Source: Verrucomicrobiaceae bacterium (GTDB lineage: Bacteria > Verrucomicrobiota > Verrucomicrobiia > Verrucomicrobiales > Akkermansiaceae). Taken from it: 64,000 bases of DNA. Under the pieces are notes generated by a model. That model had not been told where the DNA came from and ran no database searches. It saw nothing but the letters and a program-made list of their open reading frames with translations. The position numbers and the translations under genes were made by a program. Positions 1 to 9,228 of the stretch are shown here, piece by piece; the first letter of the stretch is position 1; each line of letters starts with the position of its first letter. The DNA lies in the NCBI GenBank assembly GCA_027491155.1, contig JAIXWR010000042.1, positions 248,001-312,000 of the forward strand, given 5' to 3'.

Positions 1-182
1 GTGATGCCAAGTCGAGGCTTGCGGAGCGCGTTGGCAATGAACTCCTGAAGCACTTGTGCGGAGATCGCAAACGGGCGGTTCATGATAAGATCCGCCGCCA
101 CTTGACGTTTGCCGGCATCCTCCTGTGCCGCCGAACAGGAATAGAGCAGCACGTTGGTATCCAGAAACACCTCAGCGGTCAT
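1..182 (-). CDS. vapC: VapC-like PIN-domain toxin, C-terminus outside window
   Basis: The reading frame starts with ATG at 182 and runs off the left edge, giving about 60 N-terminal residues. It opens MTAEVFLDTNVLLYSCS, which is the first beta strand of a PIN domain with the metal-binding Asp of the 'DTN' motif. PIN-domain VapC toxins are Mg-dependent ribonucleases, usually cutting tRNA or rRNA. The ATG lies inside the end of the upstream antitoxin gene (11-bp overlap), the usual coupled vapBC arrangement. A decayed copy of this gene sits at 8786-8949. The remaining acidic residues of the active site are beyond the window, so activity cannot be judged here. Confidence 0.8.
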   Translation of the reverse strand, partial: MTAEVFLDTNVLLYSCSAAQEDAGKRQVAADLIMNRPFAISAQVLQEFIANALRKPRLGI

Positions 183-411
183 AAATCTCCTCCCGCTTCA
201 GGGGAACCATGGGCTCCGTATTGCCTGCCTGCATGGCTTTGAGAAGCCGCTTGAGCTCAGCTTTCCGCTTTTTCAGGTCGGCCTCGGGCGGGGTCTCGGT
301 GACAAGTTTCAAACCCTGAATCACGACATCCTTGAACGTGATCCTGCGCTCGGCAGCGAGAATCTTTGCTTTCAGAAACACGTCGTCGGGGAGGTCGATG
401 GTGGTCTTCAT
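172..411 (-). CDS. vapB: VapB-like antitoxin (79 aa)
   Basis: This 79-residue protein begins MKTTIDLPDDVFLKAKILAA, the typical opening of a ribbon-helix-helix antitoxin: a short beta strand for DNA binding followed by two helices. The basic, Lys/Arg-rich tail (about residues 45-60) and the acidic end EEIYDR fit a toxin-binding C-terminus. I chose ATG 411 because the RHH fold begins directly there; the same frame stays open upstream, but that part is just the antisense of the tauE fragment. It precedes and overlaps vapC, so it should neutralise the toxin and autoregulate the pair. A near-identical paralogue is at 8939-9178. Confidence 0.85.
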   Translation of the reverse strand: MKTTIDLPDDVFLKAKILAAERRITFKDVVIQGLKLVTETPPEADLKKRKAELKRLLKAMQAGNTEPMVPLKREEIYDR

Positions 412-459
412 GGACCCACAAATACAGGAATGTGGGCAATTGGCAAGACCGGGGAGGCT

Positions 460-630
460 CCGACCGACTGGAAACTGGCAGGCCTGTTCTCGACACTCGC
501 CGTGGCCGGATCGATTGCCGGCAACCGCCTCGCCGCCCGGCTGCCGGTCAAGCGCCTGCGCCAGGGCTTCGCGGCGATGGTGCTGCTGACCGGAGCCTGG
601 GTGCTTTGGCGTAACCTGGCTGCCCATTGA
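460..630 (+). pseudogene. TauE/SafE exporter 3' fragment, copy A
   Basis: Only the last ~55 codons are present. They read as a membrane helix (LAGLFSTLAVAGSIAGNRLA), a basic loop (RLPVKRLRQGF) and a last helix ending WVLWRNLAAH and a stop. This matches the C-terminal end of TauE/SafE sulfite-exporter family proteins; the N-terminal six or so helices are missing. Two more copies lie at 8601-8765 and 9229-9397. Because the 5' part is replaced by the divergent vapB region, I call it a gene remnant and not a gene. Confidence 0.65.
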
Positions 631-662
631 GAGCGGCGGTGAACCCGGAATGGTCGCCTCCC

Positions 663-3600
663 TCAGCGGCGGAGGCGGAAGAAGCGGCGGGTGTCGGAAG
701 CCGCGACGCGCAGGATGACTTTTTCGATTCCGGGTTCCGTGCGCTCGACGGTAGTCACGAACAAAGGATCACCCGAGACCGGACTCCAGGTTTGCAAATC
801 GGTACTCGTTTCAAGGATGGCCGGCGTGGCTTCACCGACGGGACGGACGTATTCCAGCGCCCAGCCATCGTTGCCGGAGATGAGACGGAGGGGCTGGGAA
901 TCCATTCCGTCGCCGGCCGTGCCGGCAGAAGACGATTGAGCGCGGGAAGCCAAGGGGCTGGAGCGATCCGGCAGCACGTTGGTGCTATCACCGGCAATGG
1001 CGACGGCTTGGGGTGGCCAGGAAAGGAGGACGGGGAACCAACCAAGCACGGGATGTGGAAGATGGCGGACCCGCAGCGGGGTGGCGTCGGAGGTGCCGGA
1101 TGGGAGTTGACGCTTTTCCCACGGGGAAGCCCCGTCGCGCCAGGCGACCGGATACCACCAGCCCGGGGCGACCTCGATTTCGGCGAGACTGACGAGGTCG
1201 GTGGGCGGCGGGTCGCCTTCCTCGGTGACCACTTCTCCTCCCTCAATCCGGACGCTGCCCGGCGAACCGCCGGACGGGAGGCGAAGGAGGACGTATTCCG
1301 TGAAGTCGGGCTGGCCGTTGCCGTCGAGGTCTTCGTCCGGACCGGAGAGCAAGGGAGGAAGATTCCGCCAGCGGCGGTTGTCGGCGAAGTCGCCGAGGTC
1401 GGCGGTTGCCACGGCGCGGAGTCCCTTGCCGTGGCCGAAGAAGATCAACCCGGGAGAGCCGATGGCGGGATAGAGGTAGCTGCGGTTGGTCGGGCCGGGT
1501 GGCAGTTGGGAAGTTGCCAGAGGTGCGCCGGTGGCCCCGTCGCGGATCGAGATGCCCGCGCCGCCTTGGTCGATCCACGCGAAGTCGCGTGTCGTGCCTT
1601 GAGTCGCGCCGGTGACGACTCCTTGGAACGACCAGACTTCCCGGAAGGTCGACGGATCGTAGGCACGGGACACGCCCGCGCGGTCGAGGAGGTAAAACAG
1701 GGGTTCGCCCGCGATGAGCTGGCCGCCGGTGAACTTCGGCCACCGGGGCAGTCTGATCTTCGCTTCCACGGCTTGGGCAAACAGGCCGGTGTCGTTCTGT
1801 TCCCGGGCACCCCGGATGCCGGCGAAGACCCGGTCCGGCTTGAGGTCCACACCGAATCCAAGCCCGCCCTTCTTGCCGCCGGACTTGCGGACCACCGGCT
1901 TGAGATCGGACCAGCGGTAAACGGAGACCGTGGATTTCTTCTCCCAGGGCGAGAGGCTCGCGGCGGACAGCGCGAAGTGGGTGGGGGTCGCGTCCATCTG
2001 GAGGCCGTTCATGTTGTTGAAAGACTCATCCGCGATGCTTCCCAGCAGGCGTCGCGAGGAGAGTTCATACACTTCCACCATGGCCGCGCCGGTCGGCACA
2101 TGCTTGCAGAAGACCAGCAGGCGGTCGCCCTGCACCAAGGCGTCCAGCGCGAAGGCGCGGCGGTAGATCGGTGCGGGATCGCGCATGTCCAGCAGCACCG
2201 CCCCGCTGGCGGGATCGATCACGACGACCCGGCCGTCGGGATTCTCGTCGGGATAGGTGGAGCCGGTGGACAGCACCAGGCGGCCGTCGCAGTGGCGGGC
2301 GGTGAACGTCGGCAGGTTCAGCGCATCGATCGCCGGAAACGCGCGGGTCAAATGGAGCGGCAGGCGGGCGGTTCCGTCGTGACGGTCGACGGCGATGTTC
2401 CTCATCAGCGGCTGTGCCCCGGAGACGTCTGCGCGGATTACCAGCGGATGGGATTTTCCGTAGAGGGGAGTTTCGGGCGGCGCGGTGAGCGGATAGAGAT
2501 GCACTTGGCGGTCGCCAGGAACGGCAAAGGGCGCCGACGGGATCTCGAAGGGCCGGTAGAGCGTGGGTCTGCCGGTCGTCGCTTGGCTCAGCGTGACGGC
2601 GAACGGGTGAGCGAAGGCCTCGCTGGACTTGAAGGGGATGAGAGCCTGCTCCTCGTCGAGGCGGAGACCCTTGCCCAGCCATTCCAGGCCGGGGCGCTGG
2701 CGGTCGGTGCGGATGTCGTAGTGGCGGGTCCGGTAGATGCTGGTGCCGTCCGGTTGGGTCTCGGAGAACGAGATCCGACCGAACATCCCGCCGGGTCCGT
2801 GGCTGCGGAGATAGGTGGCCAAGGGCGTGCTGTCCGGGAGCCGCGAGTCGTGGTGGAGCGGCGGTGAAACCTTGAGGCCGGTCGCGAGTTCCCAAATGCA
2901 ATCGTCGGCGAAGACATGCGTGCCGGTCACCGCGCCCCCGCTGCCAAGTTCTTCACTCGACCAGCGGATCGCGGCGGTCGCGAGATCGAGCGCGCGGGTG
3001 ATGCCGTTCGATTGGAAAACCAGCAGGTTGTCGTGGAGGGCGAGCAGCGAGGCGGCGGACTCCAGTGCGATCTCGCCTTCGATTTCCATCGTGTCGGTCC
3101 GGTACCAGCGAAGGTGGTTGACGAACCCGGGCACCCTCGGGAAGGCATCGGGCTTCCGCCATGAAATCGCCAGCCGCTTGCCGTCGCTGAGGGTCTCGAG
3201 GAAGTTTGGGACGAATCCGTCGAAGATCGGGAAATCGACCCCGTCCTCCGGCCCGTCGAACGAGTAGATCCGCGTCGTGAAGGGGGCGCTGTAGCCGAAA
3301 CCACCGGTGCGGACGAGCATCCGGCCCCCGCCGAGCAAGGTGGTGACGGGCGAACCCGAGTTGGGGATTGCGAAGGTGCGCTTGGCGAGGGTCGCGCCGG
3401 TGTTGGAACTCACGCGGTAGAGCGTGATGCCGCCTGCGCGGGTCATCGATTCCAGGCCGAGCGGCGTTTCAACCATGTCGGGCTTGCTCCAAGAGTCGCC
3501 GCCGGGAATCTCGGTGGCGCCCCGGTAGCTCCCGGTCTGGCGGTCCCAGAGATGCAGGTTGCCGGAGTAGTGGATCGTTCCGGTGATCACCCCGGTGAAG

Positions 3601-5009
3601 ACGTGTTGGGGCGAGATGTTCTCAAGCGGTGCACCCGCGGCGTCCTTGAACGGGAACTCGCGCCATTCGAGTCCGCTGCCGGCGATGACCACGCCCGGCG
3701 TTGGCATCGCGGGAAGGCGGATCCCGTCCGTGTCGAGCAGCTCGATGCCGATCGTTTCGAAGGCCTCCGCGATCAGGTCGTCCTTGATCGCCAGCGGCAC
3801 CGTGACCGTGCGGGTGCCGGCGGGGAAGGTGACGACTTGATCGAGCGGCACGTAGTCGAACCCCGGCGTGGCGGACCCGCCGGCGCTGCGGACCCGCAGC
3901 GACAGATCCCGCTCGGGCACGCGGTCCAGCGTGAGAGGCAGCGGAACCGTCACATCGGACTCTTTCAAGGGAGGCAGCCCCGGGGGCAGCAACTGCGGGC
4001 GGGAGGCCTGTGTGTCGTAGATCCGGACTTTCCCCTCGCCGGTCAGGTGGACGAGATTTCCGGAAGCGTTCAGCTCCGCCGACCAACTCGACGAGGCCCT
4101 CGGAATGGCACCGCGGAAATCGAGTTCGTAGCCCGCTGCGGGTGTTCGGCGGTAGCGCCGCACTTCCATCACCTCCGGCGCGAAGAACCAGAAGCCATCC
4201 GCGGCGGCATCGATCGCCTGATTGGAGCGCGACCACGAACTCGGGAGCTGGAGCACCGGAACGATTTCCCCGGTGGCGATGTCGAGGCAGCGGAATTCGT
4301 TGCGGGTGCGGAAATACAGGTGGTTCCCGTGGCCGGCGGCGATCCCGTCCATGCCGTCTTGCCAGCGCACCGTGACCCGGCGGATCTCGGCGAGGTCGGA
4401 CAAGCGGTGGATGACCACCACCTGGTTGCCGATCTGGCTTTCGGTGCCCCACCGCGCGACCCACTCGTCGCAGGCGGCAAGCAGCGCGCGGGCCGGGGAG
4501 TTCGCGGTCCCGACCAAGGTGCGGAGGGTGGCGTCATCCGCCCCGCGGGAGTAGTTCAGCACTTGCAAGTCGATGCCGTGGCCCGGTGCGCCGAGGGCGA
4601 AGGTACCTTGCGCGGTGATGACGGGACTGCCGTCGGCGTGGCGGAAGGTCCCGGGGAGATCGCCGAGGGTGGCCTGGTCGGAAAGCCGGATCACGCGGAA
4701 GCCGTCCGAGCTCAAGTAGCCCGGATTCTTCTCGAGCAGGGCTTTCCCGTCGGCCGCGAAAAGCGGGCGGTAGGCGCTGTCGAGCGCCGTTCCGGCTACC
4801 GGCTGCACCACGCCGTCGGGCGTGTAGGAAAAGGTCCACACGTTTGCCGTGGAGTTCGACAGGTGGACCGCTTGGCCGCTGTGGCCGATCCACCGCAGCG
4901 GATCGCCGGGATGAAGGGTTGCCACCGGTTCATCCAGCGGCACTTCGGCCGCCGCAAGGGCACCCGCAAAGACGAAACCGCAGAGGGTGAGGAAGCGGGT
5001 GAAGTTCAC
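663..5009 (-). CDS. Giant secreted beta-propeller-like protein with Calx-beta domain (1448 aa)
   Basis: Starting at GTG 5009 the protein has a signal peptide (MNFTRFLTLCGFVFAGALAA, cut near AAA-EVP). Many short repeats with Asp/Gly-rich turns follow, of the kind seen in WD40/PQQ-like propellers. A Calx-beta-like stretch (about residues 355-440, 'GSATPGFDYVPLDQVVTFPA') sits in the first third, and propeller-like repeats resume after it. The C-terminus carries a 'LETSTDLQTW ... DTRRFFRLRR' ending that is common on exported Verrucomicrobiota proteins. The GTG overlaps the stop of the upstream paralogue by 4 bp (GTGA), implying translational coupling. A longer reading from 5456 would be antisense-like low-complexity sequence and lacks the signal peptide. 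Function unknown; likely cell-surface or secreted, possibly Ca-binding through the Calx-beta domain. Confidence 0.8.
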   Translation of the reverse strand: MNFTRFLTLCGFVFAGALAAAEVPLDEPVATLHPGDPLRWIGHSGQAVHLSNSTANVWTFSYTPDGVVQPVAGTALDSAYRPLFAADGKALLEKNPGYLSSDGFRVIRLSDQATLGDLPGTFRHADGSPVITAQGTFALGAPGHGIDLQVLNYSRGADDATLRTLVGTANSPARALLAACDEWVARWGTESQIGNQVVVIHRLSDLAEIRRVTVRWQDGMDGIAAGHGNHLYFRTRNEFRCLDIATGEIVPVLQLPSSWSRSNQAIDAAADGFWFFAPEVMEVRRYRRTPAAGYELDFRGAIPRASSSWSAELNASGNLVHLTGEGKVRIYDTQASRPQLLPPGLPPLKESDVTVPLPLTLDRVPERDLSLRVRSAGGSATPGFDYVPLDQVVTFPAGTRTVTVPLAIKDDLIAEAFETIGIELLDTDGIRLPAMPTPGVVIAGSGLEWREFPFKDAAGAPLENISPQHVFTGVITGTIHYSGNLHLWDRQTGSYRGATEIPGGDSWSKPDMVETPLGLESMTRAGGITLYRVSSNTGATLAKRTFAIPNSGSPVTTLLGGGRMLVRTGGFGYSAPFTTRIYSFDGPEDGVDFPIFDGFVPNFLETLSDGKRLAISWRKPDAFPRVPGFVNHLRWYRTDTMEIEGEIALESAASLLALHDNLLVFQSNGITRALDLATAAIRWSSEELGSGGAVTGTHVFADDCIWELATGLKVSPPLHHDSRLPDSTPLATYLRSHGPGGMFGRISFSETQPDGTSIYRTRHYDIRTDRQRPGLEWLGKGLRLDEEQALIPFKSSEAFAHPFAVTLSQATTGRPTLYRPFEIPSAPFAVPGDRQVHLYPLTAPPETPLYGKSHPLVIRADVSGAQPLMRNIAVDRHDGTARLPLHLTRAFPAIDALNLPTFTARHCDGRLVLSTGSTYPDENPDGRVVVIDPASGAVLLDMRDPAPIYRRAFALDALVQGDRLLVFCKHVPTGAAMVEVYELSSRRLLGSIADESFNNMNGLQMDATPTHFALSAASLSPWEKKSTVSVYRWSDLKPVVRKSGGKKGGLGFGVDLKPDRVFAGIRGAREQNDTGLFAQAVEAKIRLPRWPKFTGGQLIAGEPLFYLLDRAGVSRAYDPSTFREVWSFQGVVTGATQGTTRDFAWIDQGGAGISIRDGATGAPLATSQLPPGPTNRSYLYPAIGSPGLIFFGHGKGLRAVATADLGDFADNRRWRNLPPLLSGPDEDLDGNGQPDFTEYVLLRLPSGGSPGSVRIEGGEVVTEEGDPPPTDLVSLAEIEVAPGWWYPVAWRDGASPWEKRQLPSGTSDATPLRVRHLPHPVLGWFPVLLSWPPQAVAIAGDSTNVLPDRSSPLASRAQSSSAGTAGDGMDSQPLRLISGNDGWALEYVRPVGEATPAILETSTDLQTWSPVSGDPLFVTTVERTEPGIEKVILRVAASDTRRFFRLRR

Positions 5010-8000
5010 GGTTTGACGTAAAGGTAACGGTAGCCGGAGAGTGCCAGCGGCAGGTTCGCGGTGAGGTCGTAGCGGGCGCGGAAGCGGGCGCCCCGCGACG
5101 GCACCAGGTCCGGGGCCGCGATCTCGTTCGGGGCCGTCTTGTCGGCCACGCCGTAGCGGTTGCGGACCGGGCCGGACCCGTTGCGCAGGGCGAGCACTTC
5201 CCACGGCCCGCCGGCCATGGAGAACTCGACCAGCATGGTCATGTCGGGCGGCATCGGCCCGGAAATGTTCACCTTCGCATACGAGCGGTAGTAGCCGGAG
5301 GCGGGGGTCACCGTGACCACGGGGATGCTGCCGAGGTGCTCCTCGACGTATCGCTGGAGGTCCGGGCGGGGATCGCCGGGGAGTTCCTCTGCATAGCGCT
5401 GCCAGAGCTCGAAGCTGCCGGCGCGGTCGAATGGGACGGAAAAGATCTCCTGCCACGACGGGTAGAGGAAGCTGTCCTTGCCGATGACGCTCCGCCCGTT
5501 GCTCGCCAGGTCCGTCAGCCGCAAGCCCGTCTCCTCGTCGAAGATCCCGTGATAGTCGTCGGACCGCAATCCTTCGCCCCGCGAGAAATTCCGCAGCGGC
5601 AGCAGGCGTGCCGACGAGGGCGAGGCGGTGATGGCCATGGTCACCGGATCGATCCGGAAGATGCCGTTGAAGGCGCGGGCGAGCACGCTGCCGTCATCCG
5701 CCACATCGAGGTTCACCCCGAACTGCGACGGAGCCCAGGTGGCGGCCGGCGAGAAGAACACCCGGGCGCTTTTCAAAGAGGGCAGGGCCCCGAAGCGCAG
5801 CACCGCCCCGGCGAAGGGCTGGCCGGGCTCATTCTTCGGATGAAAAGGCGGCCGCCATTCGGCATTCGGCACGCCCAGCCAGAGCGCGCCGCCGGCGAAG
5901 GCCATGCTGCTGCCCCCGCCTTCACCGGCGAGCTTGAGGCTGGCGACCGGCTTGAAAGTGGCGCGGCTGTAAAGGATCAGCCCGCCCGCGGTCTTGCGCG
6001 CCCCGTCCTGATCGCTGGCGGACGCGATGGCGACATAGGTGTCGTCGAAGGCCACCGTCGGATTCGCCCAGAACTTCCACGGGATCACCGCGCGGAAGTT
6101 GCCGCTCGCGGCATCCAGCACGCAGAGGCTGCGGGTCGTCTTGGTCGAGCGGTTCGGCGAGTCCACGTTGTGGGTGGCCACGATGATGATGTCGCGGCCG
6201 GCATCGATGATGCTTTCGCCGAAACCCGGGTGCTTGAGCGCCGCGGGTGCCCAGATGGTACGACGGACCTCGTAGGTCGTGCCGTCGAGCTCCTGGACGC
6301 AGCCGCTGAGCCTGGTGGAAACCGGATGCGGTGCTTTCGGGAAGCATACCCACAGGCTGTCGCCGCGCCGCATGATGCCGCCGACGCCGGTGACGGCCAG
6401 CGCCGGATCGAGCGGGATCATCGTACGATAGGGATCGTAGTCGCAGGGCGAGGGCTCGATCAGGCACTGCTCGGTGATGAAGCCGGCGGCATCGAAGAAC
6501 TGCAAGCGGATCGGAGCTTGGCTCCGGTGGGTGGCCATTTCGGAATGGATCGGGAGGGCATAGCGCAGCGGCGTGCCATCCGCCGGGATCAGCAGGTCGG
6601 CCGGGCTCAAGGGGCTGTATTCGGAGTTGTCGCCGTAGCTGCCGTGCTCCATCCGCGCGGCACTGACGACCAGCTTCGCGGGGATCGCCGCGGTCGTGCG
6701 TTCGCTCGCCGTCGCCTCGATCAACCCGGGCGCGCCGCCTTCGACCGGATTCGCCACACGGAGCGACCAGCCCGGCAAGGTCCGCTTTCCGGAAAGCGTC
6801 CACAGGACCAGGCTGGTGCCATAGGTGGTCCGGTCGCCAAACCAGCAGATCACTCCGTCCGCTGTGGCGGCCAGTGACATCGTCCCTTGCGGGCCGTAGT
6901 AGCCGTTGACGTAGATGGTCTGGATCTTCTGGCTGTCGAGGGACAGCTCGACGGTCTCCAGCACGACACCGGTCCGCGGTTCGATCACTTCGAGGCGATT
7001 GCGCAAACCGGCCCGGTAAAGCAGCCCGTCACCTCCGGTCATGCTCGACCCGGTGGGTTGTGAGATGGGGCCTGTCGGCGCGGGATCGGCCGAGATCCAT
7101 TTCTGCACCCCGCTGCCCTCGATGACCGACACCTGCTCCCTCTTGATCGGCAAGTTCGCGTTCTCCGTGCCGGTGATCTCCAGGACCAGGGTTTCGTGCG
7201 GCTCGGGGGTGAAATCTTCCTTCACGACCAGCGAGTCCTCCGCCTCCACCGAGCCGGGGGGGAAGGTGATCCATTGGTCGAAGACGGCGAAGTCGGCGCC
7301 CGGCGTGGCGGTTCCGCCGTTCTTGCTGGTCACGCGCACTTTCACCGTGGCCGCGCTGGGACGGTCGAGCCGAACCTTCACCGGCAACACGCCTGAGATT
7401 TCCGGGCTGCGGGCCGGCACCAGAAACGCTGTCGGCGCGGTGGCGGGGTCGGCATCCGCGATCAGCAGCGGCTCGTTCCAATCCCTGCGGGTGACGACCC
7501 GATAGCCGTTGAAGGAAACCGGGCTGCTATCGATTGCCAGGCTCCACCCGGGAACGTCGCCGGAGAGATCGAGATGCATGAGCGCCCCTTGGTTCTGCTT
7601 TTCCGCCGGCAAGGTCAGCCACACCCCGGTGGGCGTGCGGGCGGCCGGATTCGGATCGCCGAGGGTATCGGCGGTCAACATGCGGGAGCCGGGCTGGGCG
7701 GCTTCGGGCAGCACCAGCGGCTCCATGGCGGCGACTCCCGCCCGGGCCAGCAGCGGCCGGAAGGAGCCCCACTGCTGGTATTCCGCGGCCAGGATCTTGC
7801 CTGCATGGAAAGCGTAAATCCCCGAGCGCGGCGGCAGCGTCCATGAATCGAGGAGTTCCCCGGTGTCGATGCTGCGCCGTTCCAGCCATCCCGACCCGCG
7901 GTCCAGGCTGTCGTAGGAAAAGACCACCAGTTCCCGCCCGTCGAGGATCACGTCTCTCGACGAAGAGCCGCGAACCGGGATCGAGCGGCGCTCCCCGTCA

Positions 8001-8518
8001 TGCAGGTAGACTTCGACCGGTCCGAAGCCGCGGGTCACTGCGATCGCGTGCTCGTTGAGGTCGAAATGGTAGGCGTGCGAGATCGAGCCCTGCGCGCGTC
8101 CGCGGACCGCGCCCGTGGCGGCGTCGAGGAACTCGGTGAAAACCGCGAAGGTCTCCGGATCCTGGAACTCGTAGCCGAGGTAGCTGCGGCGGACGTGCTT
8201 GGGCCAGCGGTCGGCGGGCAGCCACGGGACGCCCGTTTGCCAGGTGCCGCCGTCCCAGCGGTAGGCCGCCTCGACTCCGTAGGGGACGCCCCAGGAGGTC
8301 TTGGCCGGAACCAGGGCCACCGGGCCGGCGAGAATCCCGTTGAGGAAGGCCCAGTCCGTCGTGACAAAGGTCGCCGGCGCATGTCGCGCCGGTTCCGCGA
8401 GATAGGGGATGAATCCGATATCCCCGTCCACGGGGAGTTCCGCCGCGGAAAGGGCGGCGAGCCCGCCGAGGAAAGCGAGGGGTGAAGCGATCCGTTGATG
8501 CGGCACGTGCAGGACCAT
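5006..8518 (-). CDS. Giant secreted beta-propeller-like protein with Calx-beta domain (1170 aa)
   Basis: First gene of a two-gene operon with 663-5009. ATG 8518 is preceded by AAGGA about ten bases upstream and opens a signal peptide (MVLHVPHQRIASPLAFLGGL, cleavage near SAA-ELP). Propeller-like repeats surround a Calx-beta-like segment at about residues 370-470 ('GTATPGADFAVFDQWITFPP', then 'PHETLVLEITGTENANLP'). The domain order and the position of the Calx-beta segment match the downstream protein, so the two are paralogues, although this one lacks the 'RFFRLRR' tail and ends in LSGYRYLYVKP. No catalytic motif is visible. Its 5' side abuts tauE fragment B, which overlaps the antisense of its upstream region. 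Confidence 0.8.
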   Translation of the reverse strand: MVLHVPHQRIASPLAFLGGLAALSAAELPVDGDIGFIPYLAEPARHAPATFVTTDWAFLNGILAGPVALVPAKTSWGVPYGVEAAYRWDGGTWQTGVPWLPADRWPKHVRRSYLGYEFQDPETFAVFTEFLDAATGAVRGRAQGSISHAYHFDLNEHAIAVTRGFGPVEVYLHDGERRSIPVRGSSSRDVILDGRELVVFSYDSLDRGSGWLERRSIDTGELLDSWTLPPRSGIYAFHAGKILAAEYQQWGSFRPLLARAGVAAMEPLVLPEAAQPGSRMLTADTLGDPNPAARTPTGVWLTLPAEKQNQGALMHLDLSGDVPGWSLAIDSSPVSFNGYRVVTRRDWNEPLLIADADPATAPTAFLVPARSPEISGVLPVKVRLDRPSAATVKVRVTSKNGGTATPGADFAVFDQWITFPPGSVEAEDSLVVKEDFTPEPHETLVLEITGTENANLPIKREQVSVIEGSGVQKWISADPAPTGPISQPTGSSMTGGDGLLYRAGLRNRLEVIEPRTGVVLETVELSLDSQKIQTIYVNGYYGPQGTMSLAATADGVICWFGDRTTYGTSLVLWTLSGKRTLPGWSLRVANPVEGGAPGLIEATASERTTAAIPAKLVVSAARMEHGSYGDNSEYSPLSPADLLIPADGTPLRYALPIHSEMATHRSQAPIRLQFFDAAGFITEQCLIEPSPCDYDPYRTMIPLDPALAVTGVGGIMRRGDSLWVCFPKAPHPVSTRLSGCVQELDGTTYEVRRTIWAPAALKHPGFGESIIDAGRDIIIVATHNVDSPNRSTKTTRSLCVLDAASGNFRAVIPWKFWANPTVAFDDTYVAIASASDQDGARKTAGGLILYSRATFKPVASLKLAGEGGGSSMAFAGGALWLGVPNAEWRPPFHPKNEPGQPFAGAVLRFGALPSLKSARVFFSPAATWAPSQFGVNLDVADDGSVLARAFNGIFRIDPVTMAITASPSSARLLPLRNFSRGEGLRSDDYHGIFDEETGLRLTDLASNGRSVIGKDSFLYPSWQEIFSVPFDRAGSFELWQRYAEELPGDPRPDLQRYVEEHLGSIPVVTVTPASGYYRSYAKVNISGPMPPDMTMLVEFSMAGGPWEVLALRNGSGPVRNRYGVADKTAPNEIAAPDLVPSRGARFRARYDLTANLPLALSGYRYLYVKP

Positions 8519-8600
8519 GCAGCCTAGGTCCTTGGGAAGCAAGCAGGCGGTGATCGCCTTCAACCCCGCCGCGGGATTCGCGGCGCATTTCCACGACAGT

Positions 8601-8765
8601 CCGACCGACTGGAATCTGGCGGGGCTGTTCTCGACGCTCGCCGTCGCCGGATCGATTGCCGGCAACCGCCTCGCCGCCCGGCTGCCGGTCAAGCGCCTGC
8701 GCCAGGGTTTCGCGGCGACGGTGCTGGCGACGGGGGCCTGGGTGTTGTGGCAGAACCTGGCCTGA
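8601..8765 (+). pseudogene. TauE/SafE exporter 3' fragment, copy B
   Basis: Same sequence as copy A with few substitutions, from 'PTDWNLAGLFSTLAVAGSIA' to 'WVLWQNLA' and stop. The sequence upstream differs from copies A and C. It lies between the start of the giant-gene operon and the decayed vapC, so the operon is bracketed by direct repeats (460-630 and 8601-8765). Confidence 0.65.
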
Positions 8766-8785
8766 ATCCGATCGATCTTGGAAGC

Positions 8786-8949
8786 TTACTTGAAGGGATT
8801 CACCACCCGGACGCCGCCATAATCCTGCCCGTCGTTCATGTCCTCCGAATAAATGGTCGTACAGCCGAGTTCCACCGCAGCCGCAAGGATGGTGGCGTCC
8901 CACTGGGACATTTGGGCACGTTGGAATCCAGAAACACCTCAGCGGTCAT
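8786..8949 (-). pseudogene. vapC remnant with internal deletion and frameshift
   Basis: From ATG 8949 the first 11 residues (MTAEVFLDSNV) match vapC at 182. The frame then shifts, and a second frame reads SQWDATILAAAVELGCTTIY, SEDMNDGQ and VRVVNPFK before a stop at 8786. That second part is a typical PIN-domain C-terminus, including the SED acidic motif. About the middle two thirds of the domain is missing and the length (164 nt) is not a multiple of three, so no PIN fold can form. The ATG still overlaps the end of the adjacent vapB copy as in the intact locus. Confidence 0.8.
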
Positions 8950-9178
8950 GAATCTCTTCCCGCGTTAGAGAAACCATCGGCTCCGTGTTGCCCGCCTGCA
9001 TGGCTTTGAGAAGGCGCTTGAGCTCCGCTTTCCGCTTCTTCACGTCGGTCTCGGGCGGGGTCTCGGTGACAAGTTTCAGACCCTGAATCACGACATCCTT
9101 GAATGTGATCCTGCGCTCGGTAGCGAGAATCTTTGCTTTCAGAAACAGGCCGTCGGGGAGGTCGATGATCCTCTTCAT
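8939..9178 (-). CDS. vapB: VapB-like antitoxin, orphan copy (79 aa)
   Basis: Exactly the same length as the antitoxin at 172-411 and differing at roughly ten residues (start MKRIIDLPDGLFLKAKILAT, end LTREEIHDR). The ribbon-helix-helix opening and Lys/Arg-rich tail are kept and there is no stop or frameshift, so it still looks functional. Its cognate toxin downstream is a remnant, which makes it an orphan antitoxin that could cross-neutralise the toxin at the left edge. That role is inference. Confidence 0.75.
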   Translation of the reverse strand: MKRIIDLPDGLFLKAKILATERRITFKDVVIQGLKLVTETPPETDVKKRKAELKRLLKAMQAGNTEPMVSLTREEIHDR

Positions 9179-9228
9179 AGACCCACAAATACAGGAAGCT
9201 GGGTATTTGGGAAGGCTAGGATGGGCTC

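Noticed and set aside
627-2867. Long open frame on the plus strand opposite the giant gene
   Set aside because: It is the antisense of a strongly supported signal-peptide protein, Gly/Arg/Ala-rich without motifs, and open only because of high GC.
3552-5021. Open frame of about 490 codons on the plus strand
   Set aside because: Same reason: antisense of the propeller/Calx-beta gene, low-complexity translation, no ribosome binding site.
5010-5456. N-terminal extension of the giant protein to 5456
   Set aside because: It overlaps the upstream gene's C-terminus and translates to Arg/Pro-rich sequence; the signal peptide at GTG 5009 fits better.
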